NCBI RefSeq assembly: GCF_030010235.1
Contig: NZ_JASCRS010000001.1
Coordinates: 682,001-746,000, forward strand
Direction of reading: 5' to 3'
Source of the DNA: Leucobacter sp. UT-8R-CII-1-4
GTDB lineage: Bacteria > Actinomycetota > Actinomycetes > Actinomycetales > Microbacteriaceae
Length of the DNA: 64,000 bases
Below are positions 36,217-45,650 of this stretch, in pieces. A program made the position numbers and the translations under genes. Each line of letters opens with the position of its first letter. Position 1 is the stretch's first letter. Under the pieces are notes generated by a model that made no database searches, was not told the origin of the DNA, and saw nothing but the letters and a program-made list of their open reading frames with translations.

Positions 36217-36942
36217 CTAGCTCGGTTCTTTGAGAACGTACCCGGCACCACGCACGGTGCGGATCATCGGCTCGCGTCCGGTGTCGATCTTTTTACGCAG
36301 GTATGAGACATACAGCTCGACCACTGTGAGCTTGCCCTGGTAGTCGTAGCTCCAGACCCGGTCAAGAATTTGCATCTTCGAGAGCACTCGATTGGGGTTT
36401 CGCATAAAAAAGCGAAGCAGTTCGAACTCGGTTGAGGTGAGTTCAATCGGCTCCCCACCACGCGAAACCTCATAGCTGTCTTCATTCAGCACCAGATCGC
36501 CAACCCGAAGAATTGGGTTCGGGCCAGCGTCGCTGAAGTAGTGCGAGCGTCGAACGAGTGCACGCAGGCGCGCAATCAGCTCCTCAATGCTGAAGGGCTT
36601 CACCATGTAGTCGTCACCGCCAGCGGTGAGCCCCTTCACTCGATCGTCGACCGAGCCGAGTGCCGTCAAAAACAAGACGGGCACAGGGTCGCCAGCAGAG
36701 CGCAGTCGGGAAAGTACCTGCATGCCATCAAAATCGGGAAGCATAATGTCGAGCACCATTACATCTGGCGCGAACTCTTCTGCCAGCTGCACTGCCTCGG
36801 CGCCGTTCGATGCGACGCGCACATCCCAGCCGTCATAACGAAGTGCCATTTGCAGCAGCTGCGCGATCGAGGGCTCATCGTCGACAACGAGCACTTTGAG
36901 CGGGGTTTCCTGCTGCTGTGTCACGGGCTCTGTGCTCACCAT
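36217..36942 (-). CDS. OmpR-family response regulator (orphan)
   Basis: About 241 residues. Receiver domain with VLVVDDEPSIAQLL, phospho-acceptor Asp in VMVLDIMLPDFDG, FLTALG and the conserved Lys in MVKPFSIEEL; then a winged-helix DNA-binding domain (LTSTEFELLRFFMRNPNRVLS to RTVRGAGYVL). No histidine kinase is adjacent. GGAGG lies only 1 base before the ATG at 36942 but 4 bases before the next codon, a GTG (36939), which may be the real start. Targets unknown. Confidence 0.92.
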   Translation of the reverse strand: MVSTEPVTQQQETPLKVLVVDDEPSIAQLLQMALRYDGWDVRVASNGAEAVQLAEEFAPDVMVLDIMLPDFDGMQVLSRLRSAGDPVPVLFLTALGSVDDRVKGLTAGGDDYMVKPFSIEELIARLRALVRRSHYFSDAGPNPILRVGDLVLNEDSYEVSRGGEPIELTSTEFELLRFFMRNPNRVLSKMQILDRVWSYDYQGKLTVVELYVSYLRKKIDTGREPMIRTVRGAGYVLKEPS

Positions 36943-37065
36943 GCCTCCATTATGACGGCGAGCGGCCCTGCAGGTGGGGAGCCGCAAGTGGGAATCCACT
37001 CAAAACAGGCCAACTCGCCCGCGCCGGGCGCGCCCTACTCACGAACGGTGGGAGAATGAAGCGTC

Positions 37066-37653
37066 ATGAATGCCGCTATCCCACACCACCTGAGCCGAAT
37101 CGTCACCGATGGCACGGATCGGGGTGAGTGGATGCGCGCCCGCTCCCGCGGTATCACCGCTACCGATGTCGCCAAACTTTCGACACCGCGTTCAATCGAC
37201 TCGGCTGCTTGGGAGAAGCTGCACGGCTCAAGCTTCACCGGCAATGCGTTCACTCGTCACGGCAACGAACGCGAACCTGAGATTGCGGCTTGGGTGCTCG
37301 CCGAGCACGGCATCGCCCCGAGCATGGCGCTGTTTCACGCCGAGCACGACATGCGGCACCTCGCCACACCTGATGGTCTCGTGCTGCGTGAGACCGGCAA
37401 TCTTGAGCTTGCCGAAATCAAGACTACGAATAAGGCTTGGCGCACGATCCCGCGTAATTACATGCGACAGATCTGGTGGCAGCAGTATGTGCTTGGCGCC
37501 GAACGGACGCTGATGGTGTGGGAGCGGCACGAGAACTTTGTGCCGGTGGGCGACCCCGAGTGTCGCTGGGTTGATCGTGACGAGAATGAGATTGCGAAGT
37601 TGGTTGGCCTGGCGGGTCAACTCATCGACACCCTCTACGCCCGTACGAAATAA
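37066..37653 (+). CDS. YqaJ-family exonuclease/recombinase-like protein
   Basis: 195 residues with the lambda-exonuclease/YqaJ PD-(D/E)XK layout: SRGITATDVAKL, the helix FTRHGNEREPEIAAWVL, catalytic Asp in LATPDGLV, the E-x-K pair in LELAEIKTT, and MRQIWWQQYVLGAE. These domains usually occur in phage recombination modules beside a single-strand annealing protein. Here it stands alone between a response regulator and the flotillin operon with no phage genes near. Function inferred from fold. Confidence 0.8.
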   Translation: MNAAIPHHLSRIVTDGTDRGEWMRARSRGITATDVAKLSTPRSIDSAAWEKLHGSSFTGNAFTRHGNEREPEIAAWVLAEHGIAPSMALFHAEHDMRHLATPDGLVLRETGNLELAEIKTTNKAWRTIPRNYMRQIWWQQYVLGAERTLMVWERHENFVPVGDPECRWVDRDENEIAKLVGLAGQLIDTLYARTK

Positions 37654-37664
37654 CGCTGGATCGC

Positions 37665-38249
37665 TTAGCGTGGCAGGACTGTGGTGTCTCCATAGGCGCC
37701 CGGATCACCCGGCATCGTGAACCCTTGCGCGATCCCCTGGGCGGCCCAGGCTTGCTCTTCGGTGCGCCGGTCGGTCAGGTAGTTTTCTTCGATCAGTTCT
37801 TGCAGGGCGTCAACGACTAGGCCGGGCTCTGGCAAGTCGCGGAGCACGATTGGCGCATCGGTGCCAACCAGTAGTTCGATGTCGCCTGAGCCGAACATTC
37901 GCTGGATCGGGCCGCGTTTTGATCGCACTTCGCGCACCCGGCTGAGTGGCACTTCGCTGCGGCGGTGCACAAAGAAACCCCTGCGCACGATGACTCGGCG
38001 GCTCGTCAGGCTGGTGCGGCCCGTCAGCCAGCCAAGCAGTGGACCGAAGCCGAGAATCAACGCGAGGGCGATTGCGCCGAGGCCGGCCGCCCAGTTCATC
38101 CAAGGCTCGGGCAAGGCACCCACGAAATACCCGCTTGCGGCGGCAAGTGCAATCAGCACGATCACCGGCAGGGTCAAGATTCTGCCCTGCCGGCGCATGC
38201 TTAAGATTGGTCGCTCGACCTCAAGTGAGGTTTCGGGGTGCCTATTCAC
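37665..38249 (-). CDS. PH-domain membrane protein (bPH2/DUF304 type)
   Basis: 194 residues: two membrane helices (about 28-75; LPVIVLIALAAASGYFVGAL, GLGAIALALILGFGPLLGWL) and a bacterial PH domain (about 76-150; TSLTSRRVIVRRGFFVHRRSEVPLSRV, RMFGSGDIELL), then a short polar tail. The GTG start follows the flotillin stop after 5 bases, so it is the third gene of the NfeD-flotillin operon. A lipid or membrane-domain role is inferred. Confidence 0.8.
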   Translation of the reverse strand: MNRHPETSLEVERPILSMRRQGRILTLPVIVLIALAAASGYFVGALPEPWMNWAAGLGAIALALILGFGPLLGWLTGRTSLTSRRVIVRRGFFVHRRSEVPLSRVREVRSKRGPIQRMFGSGDIELLVGTDAPIVLRDLPEPGLVVDALQELIEENYLTDRRTEEQAWAAQGIAQGFTMPGDPGAYGDTTVLPR

Positions 38250-38254
38250 AAGTT

Positions 38255-39757
38255 CTATTGTGCCTCGTCAGCCTTGGGAGCCAGCTCTGCTTCAGCACTC
38301 TGCACGCGATCAGCAGCCTGCTCGATCGCGGCGTCGGCGCGGTCGAGGGCGTGCGCTGCGGTTTCGCGTGCGCGATCCGAGGTGGCGCGCGCGTCAGCGC
38401 TCACCTTGGTTGACGCGCGACCGGCGGCGGCACCAGCTGCTCCCCCGGCAACCGCACCGTTAAGCATGCCTGCAAGGTCGATTCCGACAGTGTCGCGCGC
38501 CATATCGAGCAGCCCCTTGAGGTTGCCCATGGCTTCGCCAGCTACCTTCGAGGTGCCGTCTGTCGAGACTACGGTCATATTGTCGATCGAACCGATCGCC
38601 TGCGCGTACTCGTGCGCAATCTCTGGCAGCAGGTGGATCAGCTCTTGCGCGAGCACCGACTCTGCCTGGGCTTCAAGCGCACGGGCGCGAGCGTCGATTG
38701 CCTGCGCCTCAGCCAGACCCTTGGCTTCGAGCGCGCGTGCCTCCGCGAGACCCTTGGTTTCGACCGCGCGGGCCTCAGCCTCTGCTGCGGCGATCGAAGC
38801 GGCAGCGTTCGCCTTTGCGAGCGCCTCGACCCGGTAGGCCTCAGCCTCGGCGACCGCGCGAACCTCAGCGTTCAGTTGCTCCTTCTTCAGCGCAACTTGG
38901 CGCTGAGCGGTGATCTCTTGCTGCGCGACGATCGACTGCTGCTGAATCGCTTGCTCCAGCGGATCTGCTGCTGCTGCCTGCGCACTTGCCTTGTCAGTTT
39001 CTGCCTGAATCTCGGCTTGACGCAGCTTCAGCTCGCGGTTGCGGTCGAGCAGTACCTTCTCGGCCGCAATCTTCGCTTCTTGTGAGGCCTGGTAGGCGTT
39101 CGTTTCGGCAACTTCAGCGGTCTGTCGAACCTTAGCTGCCTCTGGGCGACCAATGTTCGTAATGTAGTCGGCAGCATCACGAATCTCTTGAATCTGCAGA
39201 GTATCAACGACGAGGCCCTGCTTTGTGAGCGCTTCTTCAGCCGCCTCAAGCACACTCTGTGCCACGACTGCGCGGTCACGAATGATCTGCAGCACGGTCA
39301 GGCCACCGATAATCGAACGCAGTGAGCCCGAGAGCACTTCTTGGGTCGATTCATCGATTTCGTCAGAGTTTGAGAGGAATCGCTGGGCAGCTGCGCGGAT
39401 CATCTCTTGGGTGCCGCCAACTTTGACCACGGCAACGGCCTGCGCCTGCATTGTGATGCCGTCAGTGGTTTGCGCTTCGGTGGTGATTGAAAGGCGACGC
39501 GAGCGCAGCGAAATCGAGAACGACTTCTGCACGAAGGGCAGCACGAAGACGCCACCACCGGTGACTACCTTCTGGCCGGAGAGATCGCGGGTTCGGTTGC
39601 CCGCCGCGTCAATAACTTCTTTGCCTTTGCCGCCGGTGACGATGATTGCCTCATCTGGTTTAGCAATGCGATAGCGCTTGATAATGATGAGAGCGACAAG
39701 CACCAGCGCAATAATTGCGCCAAAAATGCCGACGGTCGCGGATGTGAACAGAAACAT
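38255..39757 (-). CDS. Flotillin-like SPFH-domain protein
   Basis: 500 residues, close to FloT/YuaG: an N-terminal membrane helix (FLFTSATVGIFGAIIALVLVAL is hydrophobic), an SPFH domain (about 30-220; VTGGGVFVLPFVQKSFSISL), a long Ala/Glu-rich coiled coil (about 215-400; repeated AEAEARAVE and GLAEARALEAK) and a flexible C-terminus. Flotillins organise membrane microdomains. It follows the NfeD gene after 38 bases and precedes the PH-domain gene after 5. Confidence 0.92.
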   Translation of the reverse strand: MFLFTSATVGIFGAIIALVLVALIIIKRYRIAKPDEAIIVTGGKGKEVIDAAGNRTRDLSGQKVVTGGGVFVLPFVQKSFSISLRSRRLSITTEAQTTDGITMQAQAVAVVKVGGTQEMIRAAAQRFLSNSDEIDESTQEVLSGSLRSIIGGLTVLQIIRDRAVVAQSVLEAAEEALTKQGLVVDTLQIQEIRDAADYITNIGRPEAAKVRQTAEVAETNAYQASQEAKIAAEKVLLDRNRELKLRQAEIQAETDKASAQAAAADPLEQAIQQQSIVAQQEITAQRQVALKKEQLNAEVRAVAEAEAYRVEALAKANAAASIAAAEAEARAVETKGLAEARALEAKGLAEAQAIDARARALEAQAESVLAQELIHLLPEIAHEYAQAIGSIDNMTVVSTDGTSKVAGEAMGNLKGLLDMARDTVGIDLAGMLNGAVAGGAAGAAAGRASTKVSADARATSDRARETAAHALDRADAAIEQAADRVQSAEAELAPKADEAQ

Positions 39758-39795
39758 TGTTCCCCTTTCCGGAGGATCGGTCGTACAAAAATGAA

Positions 39796-40359
39796 CTATG
39801 CGGGTGGCGCTGCTGGCTGAGTGGCTTCGATTTCTTCGACAGAAACCGACGTTGCCGAGAGAGTCTGCACAACCCGCACCCGCGCACCACGAGCAATCGC
39901 GTTTGTAGCGGTAGCTGAGAGCGAGACTCGCTCACCGTTGCGCACCAGAGCCACTTCGCCAAGGCCACCGGCGGGTATCGCGAGCACCACGCTCGCTTCG
40001 CTGCCAATCAGATCTGCCGAGCTCACTGAGGTGTTTGATTCAGCACTTCGAATGAGTCGACTCAGCCACCAAGCAACAGCACCGCCGATAACACCAGCAA
40101 CCGCGCCAACTATGCCTGCAACTGTGGGGCTCGCACCGGCCCCAACCATGGCGAATGACGAGAAACCAAAAATGGCCGTAAACGCAGCAATGGTGGTGAG
40201 ACTCAGCGGGCCATCACCGAAATCAAACGCATCAAATAGGCCATCGAGGATCACTGAAAGCACAAGCAGAATTGCGCCGATGATGCCGATAATCAAAAAG
40301 ACGCCGCCCGTGACGAGGGAACCATCGAGCAGGCGTTCAAACCACTCCGCAATCGACAT
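39796..40359 (-). CDS. NfeD-like (YuaF-type) membrane protein
   Basis: 187 residues: three membrane helices (about 17-37, 52-72, 80-100) and a C-terminal OB-fold (about 115-180; LIGSEASVVLAIPAGGLGEVALVRNGERVSLSATA), the arrangement of NfeD1b proteins paired with flotillins (YuaF-FloT in Bacillus). The ATG at 40359 was chosen for AAGGAGG 6 bases upstream. First gene of the operon. Confidence 0.85.
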   Translation of the reverse strand: MSIAEWFERLLDGSLVTGGVFLIIGIIGAILLVLSVILDGLFDAFDFGDGPLSLTTIAAFTAIFGFSSFAMVGAGASPTVAGIVGAVAGVIGGAVAWWLSRLIRSAESNTSVSSADLIGSEASVVLAIPAGGLGEVALVRNGERVSLSATATNAIARGARVRVVQTLSATSVSVEEIEATQPAAPPA

Positions 40360-40440
40360 TGCTTGCCTCCTTCTCGTTGGGCGTTCTCCCAGTCTAACGA
40401 GGACCAGTGACAGAGGCACCCCTTTGCGTCAGCCCGCGAA

Positions 40441-40475
40441 TTGGGCTTCCACTGAAGCCCGGTAGACTGTTCGGC
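40441..40475 (+). promoter_or_regulatory. Promoter of a leaderless transcript (yrdB-like gene)
   Basis: TTGGGC (40441-40446), 16-base spacer, TAGACT (40463-40468), then 7 bases to the GTG start. There is no room for a ribosome-binding site. Confidence 0.5.
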
Positions 40476-40844
40476 GTGAATGAGACCCTTTCTGCATCGC
40501 CCTCACGGTCAGCAATCGTCACGCAGTTGCTGCGTGCGCTTTTCCATCTCGGTGCCGTACTCACCATCACGTTCTGGGCGCTGAACTCCTGGCCGCTGCC
40601 GTTCCCGGGTATCTTCACCGGCATCGGCGCACTGGTGCTCACAGTGCTTATTTGGGCACTGTTTCTTTCGCCTCGCCCGGTGCTTCGCACCGACCGATTT
40701 GGCCAGGCCCTCATCGAGCTGCTCTTCATTGCTGGCGCAGTAGGTGCGTTGCTTTCGCTTGGCACCAACTGGATCATCGCGACCGTGCTCGGTGTAGCTG
40801 CTGCCGTTGTTGGTTTCATCGCAAGTTCACCTAAAAACAGCTAG
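40476..40844 (+). CDS. YrdB-family (DUF2568) membrane protein
   Basis: 122 residues with four predicted membrane helices (LLRALFHLGAVLTITFWAL; GIFTGIGALVLTVLIWALF; ALIELLFIAGAVGALLSLG; WIIATVLGVAAAVVGFIA) and the LSPRPVLR turn of the family. The GTG start sits 7 bases after a -10-like hexamer. Function unknown. Confidence 0.8.
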   Translation: MNETLSASPSRSAIVTQLLRALFHLGAVLTITFWALNSWPLPFPGIFTGIGALVLTVLIWALFLSPRPVLRTDRFGQALIELLFIAGAVGALLSLGTNWIIATVLGVAAAVVGFIASSPKNS

Positions 40845-40915
40845 GCCCTTACGACAGCACCTCTTGCGGCGACCCTTCCTGGAATACAGGGCCCTTCCTC
40901 GTCGTTGACACTTGC

Positions 40916-41950
40916 ATGACACACGTGCAACTTGGTCTCGATTCATTCGGCGACATTACCGTCGACGCTCAGGGCACACCCCTGCATGCCGCGCAGGTGC
41001 TGCGCAACACGGTCGAGCAGGCGGTACGCGCCGATCAGCTCGGCGTTGACGCGATCACCCTCGGCGAGCATCACCGTGATGATTTCGCGATCTCGAGCCC
41101 CGAGATTGTGTTGGCTGCTATCGCCGGTCGAACCGAACGTATTTTGCTTGGCACCGGGGTAACTGTGCTTTCGAGCGATGATCCGGTGCGGGTGTACGAG
41201 CGTTTCGCGACGCTCGATGGGGTGAGCAATGGTCGCGCCGAAGTCATTCTTGGTCGTGGATCGTTCACCGAGTCCTTTCCGCTTTTTGGCTACAATCTCG
41301 CCGACTACGACACTTTGTTCAGCGAGAAGTTGGATCTTTTCGCCAAGCTGCGAAGCGAAGGTGAGGTGACCTGGTCTGGCAAACACCGCAGCACACTTGT
41401 GAACCAGGAGGTCTACCCGAAGACCGAACACCCGACTGGTTTGCCCGCTTGGATCGGTGTCGGCGGTAGCCCGCAATCAGTTGTGCGCTCGGTGCAGGTT
41501 GGCATTCCCATGATGCTCGCGATCATCGGTGGCGATCCAGCGCGCTTTCTACCGTTCGCAAATCTTTACCGTCAGGTGCAAGACGAACTTGGCGCTGAAG
41601 CGATGCCGCTCGGCGTGCATTCACCAGGTCACGTCGCCGAAACTGACGAGCTCGCCCGCGAACAACTGTGGCAGCACTTCGCCGCGAACCGCAATCGCAT
41701 CGGTCGCGAACGCGGCTGGCCAGAAACCACACGTGCCGAGTTCGAGAACGAAGCCGACGCTGGATCGCTGTACGTCGGTTCGCCTGAAACGGTGGCGCAG
41801 AAGATCGCCTCGACCGTGCGAACCCTCGGCGCAGACCGTTTCGATCTGAAGTACTCGAACGGCACGATGCCGCACGAGCAGTTGATGTCGAGCATTGAAC
41901 TGTATGGCAGCACTGTGATCCCGCGCGTGCGTGAGCTTCTCGCCGAGTAA
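40916..41950 (+). CDS. LLM-class flavin-dependent monooxygenase-like protein
   Basis: 344 residues of the bacterial luciferase-like fold, with the features LGEHHRDDFAISSPEIVLAA, ERFATLDGVSNGRAEVILGRG and YVGSPETVAQKIA. Probably FMN or F420 dependent; substrate unknown. The AraC-type regulator begins two bases after its stop, so the two are cotranscribed and probably functionally linked. Confidence 0.88.
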   Translation: MTHVQLGLDSFGDITVDAQGTPLHAAQVLRNTVEQAVRADQLGVDAITLGEHHRDDFAISSPEIVLAAIAGRTERILLGTGVTVLSSDDPVRVYERFATLDGVSNGRAEVILGRGSFTESFPLFGYNLADYDTLFSEKLDLFAKLRSEGEVTWSGKHRSTLVNQEVYPKTEHPTGLPAWIGVGGSPQSVVRSVQVGIPMMLAIIGGDPARFLPFANLYRQVQDELGAEAMPLGVHSPGHVAETDELAREQLWQHFAANRNRIGRERGWPETTRAEFENEADAGSLYVGSPETVAQKIASTVRTLGADRFDLKYSNGTMPHEQLMSSIELYGSTVIPRVRELLAE

Positions 41951-41952
41951 CG

Positions 41953-42843
41953 ATGGACCTTCCAGAGCGTCCGAGCAACGACGACATTAATCGTGTGCTT
42001 GCCGAAATAAACCCGACCCTGCGCACGCAACATCGGGCGCTGCTTGGTGCCGGCGAGACAATCGCTGTGCCGAGCGACTCGGCGACGTTACTGTACGTCA
42101 TTGAGGGTGAGCTGCGTGCGAGCGCTCACGCTCGAAGTGCCTCATTCGGGCGTTTCCCGGCAGAGCTTCTGCAGGGTGATGCGGCGCTCTTTCGCGGCGG
42201 CGTCTCTGGCACGTTTATTGCGCAGCAGGAATCGTTTGTGCTGGTCACCTCGCTCGACTTCTCGACGCTGAGCGCCGGTGCGCGCGACCGCCTACCTGAA
42301 GTGTTGCTGGTACGCGATTTGCCTGGCAACGAACCGGCAGTTGCCGCGCTTGCTGCGCAGCTCGGTCCAGAGATTTCAAGCGCGCGAGGCGATGTGAACA
42401 CCGCCGCGCATTCGGTGCACTGCCAGATGATGGCCAATACTGTGCTGCTCTCGGTGATTCACACCTGGGCGGTGCGCGGGTGCGCACCTGCTGGTTGGCC
42501 GTCGCGCACAAATGATCCGTTTCTCGATCGAGTGCTCGCTGAGATTGATGCCAGCCCCGGCAGCGATTGGAAGGTCGAAGACCTTGCACGGGCCGGCGCA
42601 ATGTCGCGTTCAGCATTCGCCGAGCGTTTTCGCTCGGCCCTTGGCACCTCACCAGGCAAATACGTTGGTGAGGCGCGTATCCGATCTGCACAGGCGATGC
42701 TCGCTCAGGGCATGGCGGTTTCTGAGGTGTCGCGCGCGACCGGTTACGGCTCTGACGAGGGCTTCAGCCGCGCTTTTCAGCGATCAGTAGGTATGCCTCC
42801 GTCGGTCTGGCGCAGCGAAGCACTGCAGGGCGCTACGAACTAA
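41953..42843 (+). CDS. AraC-family transcriptional regulator with cupin domain
   Basis: 296 residues: an N-terminal cupin sensor domain (about 20-130; ATLLYVIEGELRASAHA) and two C-terminal HTH motifs (about 200-290; WKVEDLARAGAMSRSAFAERF; SEVSRATGYGSDEGFSRAF, then PPSVWR). It is translationally close to the LLM oxidoreductase gene. The last codons form one arm of the terminator at 42818. Confidence 0.9.
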   Translation: MDLPERPSNDDINRVLAEINPTLRTQHRALLGAGETIAVPSDSATLLYVIEGELRASAHARSASFGRFPAELLQGDAALFRGGVSGTFIAQQESFVLVTSLDFSTLSAGARDRLPEVLLVRDLPGNEPAVAALAAQLGPEISSARGDVNTAAHSVHCQMMANTVLLSVIHTWAVRGCAPAGWPSRTNDPFLDRVLAEIDASPGSDWKVEDLARAGAMSRSAFAERFRSALGTSPGKYVGEARIRSAQAMLAQGMAVSEVSRATGYGSDEGFSRAFQRSVGMPPSVWRSEALQGATN

Positions 42844-42864
42844 CGTTTGCGCCCTGCAGTGCTT
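42818..42864. terminator. Convergent terminator overlapping the araC-type gene
   Basis: Perfect 16-bp stem: AAGCACTGCAGGGCGC (42818-42833) and GCGCCCTGCAGTGCTT (42849-42864), loop 15 bases. The left arm encodes EALQG near the regulator's C-terminus. It also lies just beyond the convergent MFS gene. Confidence 0.8.
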
Positions 42865-42883
42865 TGAATACTGCGCTGGATCC

Positions 42884-44134
42884 CTACCGGGTGACGTGTC
42901 GTTGCGTAATTCGATCCGAGGTGGCGAAGAACACTGCTCCCAGCAGAAGCAGGGCAGTACCTGCCAAGAAGACTGGGCCTACGCCGAGTGCATCGACGAT
43001 AGCGCCGCCGACCCCCGCCGCAATCATGATGCCGCTCTGAAAGCCAACCACAACCAGAGTGCCGCCGGGTTCGAGCATGTCTGGCATTCGTTTGCCTGCC
43101 CAGGTGTTCACCACGAGCAGCCACGAGGCGAAGAAGAAGCCCCAGAACACTACCGCGATCGAGGTGAGTAGCAGCGAAGCCGATGCTCCCTGCACGAGCA
43201 GCAGCAAGCCCGCAAGAACTACTGGGGTGAGCACCGCGAGCACTCGATAGAGGCGATCGGCGACTGCACCAAACACAAAGTTACCGACGAGCCCGCCAAC
43301 GCCAAAGAGGGCAAGCAAGAGCACGATGGTATCGGCGCCGATCGCCTCACCTCCGTCGCGGAGTTGTTCAAGCGCGATTCGCACATAGGTGTATGCGAGG
43401 AAGTGACCGGTCACCACGAGCATGTTCGCAATCACGCCAAAAGCGATCCCTGGTCTACGAAGCGCTACCCAGAGTGCCGAGAGTTTTGCGCCGTGCTCGG
43501 CCGGTACGCTCGGCAGCAACCAGCGCAACGCTATTGCAAGCAAGGCGCTCGCTGCGGCCGCAACCAAGAACACGCCGCGCCAATCAATGTATTCGGCGAG
43601 GGTGACGCCGAGTGGCACACCGGCCACCGTTGCGAGCGAGACACCAGCCGAGTTGAACATGACTGCTTTACCGAGGCGCTCAGGGCCAGCGATTTTGGCA
43701 GCTACCGAGATTGACATCGCCCAGAACGCGGAGAGGGCCGCCCCGAGCAAAAAGCGAGCCAAAATCACGAGGATCAGATTTGGCAGCACTGCGACCAGCA
43801 GATTCGAGATGGCAGCGGTGACGGCGAGCCAGGTGAGCAGAGACCGGCGATCAAGCTTTGGAAAAAGCAGACCTACCGTTGGCGCTGCGAGCAACCCGGC
43901 GAGGGCTGTTACCGTCACCATCTGCCCGGCCTGGCCCGAGGTTACGCTGAGGCCGTCTGCGATTCGGGTGAGCATGCCGCCGGGCAAAAATTCCGCCGTG
44001 ACCAGCAGAAAACTCATCAGCATCATGCTGATGAGTGCCGGGTAGTTCATTGGCGTCTTGCCAGGGCGCGAAACCTTCACCGGATCAGCTGGCGCAGTCT
44101 CGGTCACGGTCGGAATAGAAGCGGTGTGGGTCAT
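42884..44134 (-). CDS. MFS transporter (DHA1-like)
   Basis: 416 residues with about 12 membrane helices. The N-half is typical of DHA1 exporters (LISMMLMSFLLVTAEFLPGGML; GQMVTVTALAGLLAAPTVGLLFPKLDRR). Substrate unknown; drug or sugar efflux is usual in this branch. Start MTHTASIP chosen, with GTGGAAG upstream. Convergent with the AraC-type regulator. Confidence 0.88.
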   Translation of the reverse strand: MTHTASIPTVTETAPADPVKVSRPGKTPMNYPALISMMLMSFLLVTAEFLPGGMLTRIADGLSVTSGQAGQMVTVTALAGLLAAPTVGLLFPKLDRRSLLTWLAVTAAISNLLVAVLPNLILVILARFLLGAALSAFWAMSISVAAKIAGPERLGKAVMFNSAGVSLATVAGVPLGVTLAEYIDWRGVFLVAAAASALLAIALRWLLPSVPAEHGAKLSALWVALRRPGIAFGVIANMLVVTGHFLAYTYVRIALEQLRDGGEAIGADTIVLLLALFGVGGLVGNFVFGAVADRLYRVLAVLTPVVLAGLLLLVQGASASLLLTSIAVVFWGFFFASWLLVVNTWAGKRMPDMLEPGGTLVVVGFQSGIMIAAGVGGAIVDALGVGPVFLAGTALLLLGAVFFATSDRITQRHVTR

Positions 44135-44237
44135 ACTTCCACTTTTCAGTATCGCGCCGCCGCCCGCCCGACCAAGCCGCCAGCACACCCGACCATTCCT
44201 CCGGGCGGCACAGTTTTTCCGCGCGCACGCAAAGAAA

Positions 44238-44270
44238 AAGGGGGTTCCGGGCAAAGCCCGGAACCCCCTT
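44238..44270 (-). terminator. icd terminator
   Basis: Perfect 15-bp stem (AAGGGGGTTCCGGGC, 3-base loop AAA, complementary arm), followed on the minus strand by TTTCTTTG. Confidence 0.9.
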
Positions 44271-44292
44271 GATCCAGCGTAAAAGCTAGAGA

Positions 44293-45507
44293 CTAAGCGA
44301 GACGTGAAGACAGGTTCTCGTCGATCGCGGCCAGGAACTCTTCGGTGGTGAGGAAGCCCTGTTCTGGGCCAACCAGCAGCGCGAGGTCCTTGGTCATCTT
44401 GCCCGACTCAACAGTCTTGATGACAACGTCTTCAAGCGTGGTCGCGAACTCGATCAGAGCCTGGTTACCGTCAAGCTTGCCACGGTGCTGCAGACCGCGG
44501 GTCCAAGCGAAAATCGACGCAATTGGGTTGGTCGAGGTTGGCTTGCCCTGCTGGTGCTGGCGGTAGTGACGCGTCACGGTGCCGTGCGCAGCCTCTGCCT
44601 CAACAACCTTTCCGTCTGGCGTTGCCAGTACCGAGGTCATCAGGCCAAGCGAGCCGAAGCCCTGAGCGACGGTATCGCTCTGCACGTCGCCGTCGTAGTT
44701 CTTGCAAGCCCAGACGTAGCCGCCCTCCCACTTCATCGCCGATGCGACCATGTCGTCGATCAGGCGGTGCTCGTAGGTGAGACCTGCAGCTTCGAACGCA
44801 TCCTTGAACTCGGTGTCAAAGATCTCCTGGAAGATGTCTTTGAAGCGGCCGTCGTATGCCTTCAGGATCGTGTTCTTGGTCGAGAGGTAGACCGGGTAGT
44901 TGCGCGACAGACCGTAGTTCAGCGATGCGCGGGCGAAGTCGCGGATCGATGCGTCAAGGTTGTACTGCACCTGCGCGATGCCGTCGCTTGGTGCCTGGTA
45001 AACCTCAAACTTCTGTGGCTCACCGCCATCTTTCGGGGTGAACTCGACGGTGAGGGTGCCTTCGCCTTCGAAACGGAAGTCGGTTGCGCGGTACTGGTCA
45101 CCGAATGCGTGACGGCCAATAATGATTGGCTTGTTCCAGCCTGGAACCAGGCGTGGGATGTTCGAGATGATGATCGGCTCACGGAAGATCACGCCACCGA
45201 GGATGTTACGGATGGTGCCGTTCGGGCTCTTCCACATCTTCTTCAGGCCGAATTCTTCAACACGTGCCTCATCAGGGGTGATGGTCGCGCACTTGACGCC
45301 AACACCGTGCTTCTGAATTGCGTGTGCCGCGTCGATTGTGACCTGATCATCGGTCTCGTCGCGGTGCTGGATGCCCAGGTCGTAGTACTCAAGTGTGACG
45401 TCGATGTAGGGGTGAATCAGGCGATCCTTGATGAACTGCCAGATGATTCGTGTCATCTCGTCGCCGTCGAGTTCGACAACTGTGCCTTCTACCTTGATCT
45501 TCGCCAA
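44293..45507 (-). CDS. icd: NADP-dependent isocitrate dehydrogenase (homodimeric, eukaryote-like type)
   Basis: Oxidises isocitrate to 2-oxoglutarate in the TCA cycle. 404 residues of the type II family: [71 protein letters not shown] and [14 protein letters not shown]. The start is TTG at 45507 with GGGAGTAGCG upstream; no ATG or GTG fits the conserved N-terminus. Confidence 0.96.
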   Translation of the reverse strand: MAKIKVEGTVVELDGDEMTRIIWQFIKDRLIHPYIDVTLEYYDLGIQHRDETDDQVTIDAAHAIQKHGVGVKCATITPDEARVEEFGLKKMWKSPNGTIRNILGGVIFREPIIISNIPRLVPGWNKPIIIGRHAFGDQYRATDFRFEGEGTLTVEFTPKDGGEPQKFEVYQAPSDGIAQVQYNLDASIRDFARASLNYGLSRNYPVYLSTKNTILKAYDGRFKDIFQEIFDTEFKDAFEAAGLTYEHRLIDDMVASAMKWEGGYVWACKNYDGDVQSDTVAQGFGSLGLMTSVLATPDGKVVEAEAAHGTVTRHYRQHQQGKPTSTNPIASIFAWTRGLQHRGKLDGNQALIEFATTLEDVVIKTVESGKMTKDLALLVGPEQGFLTTEEFLAAIDENLSSRLA

Positions 45508-45650
45508 CGCTACTCCCGTATTTTCTCGCGTGCGGCCAGGTCTAGGCGCACGCTGCGATATCTCCCTGTGCGCAACCGATTGGGTTGCTACCAGATAGCT
45601 CTGATGGAGCCACCGAACATCTTACCCGAGTATTCCGAGTTAGTTCGACG

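Noticed and set aside
45572-45588. GCAACC-GATTG-GGTTGC hairpin between nagA and icd
   Set aside because: Only 6-bp arms, no T-run; it could be part of the icd leader but is too weak to assign.
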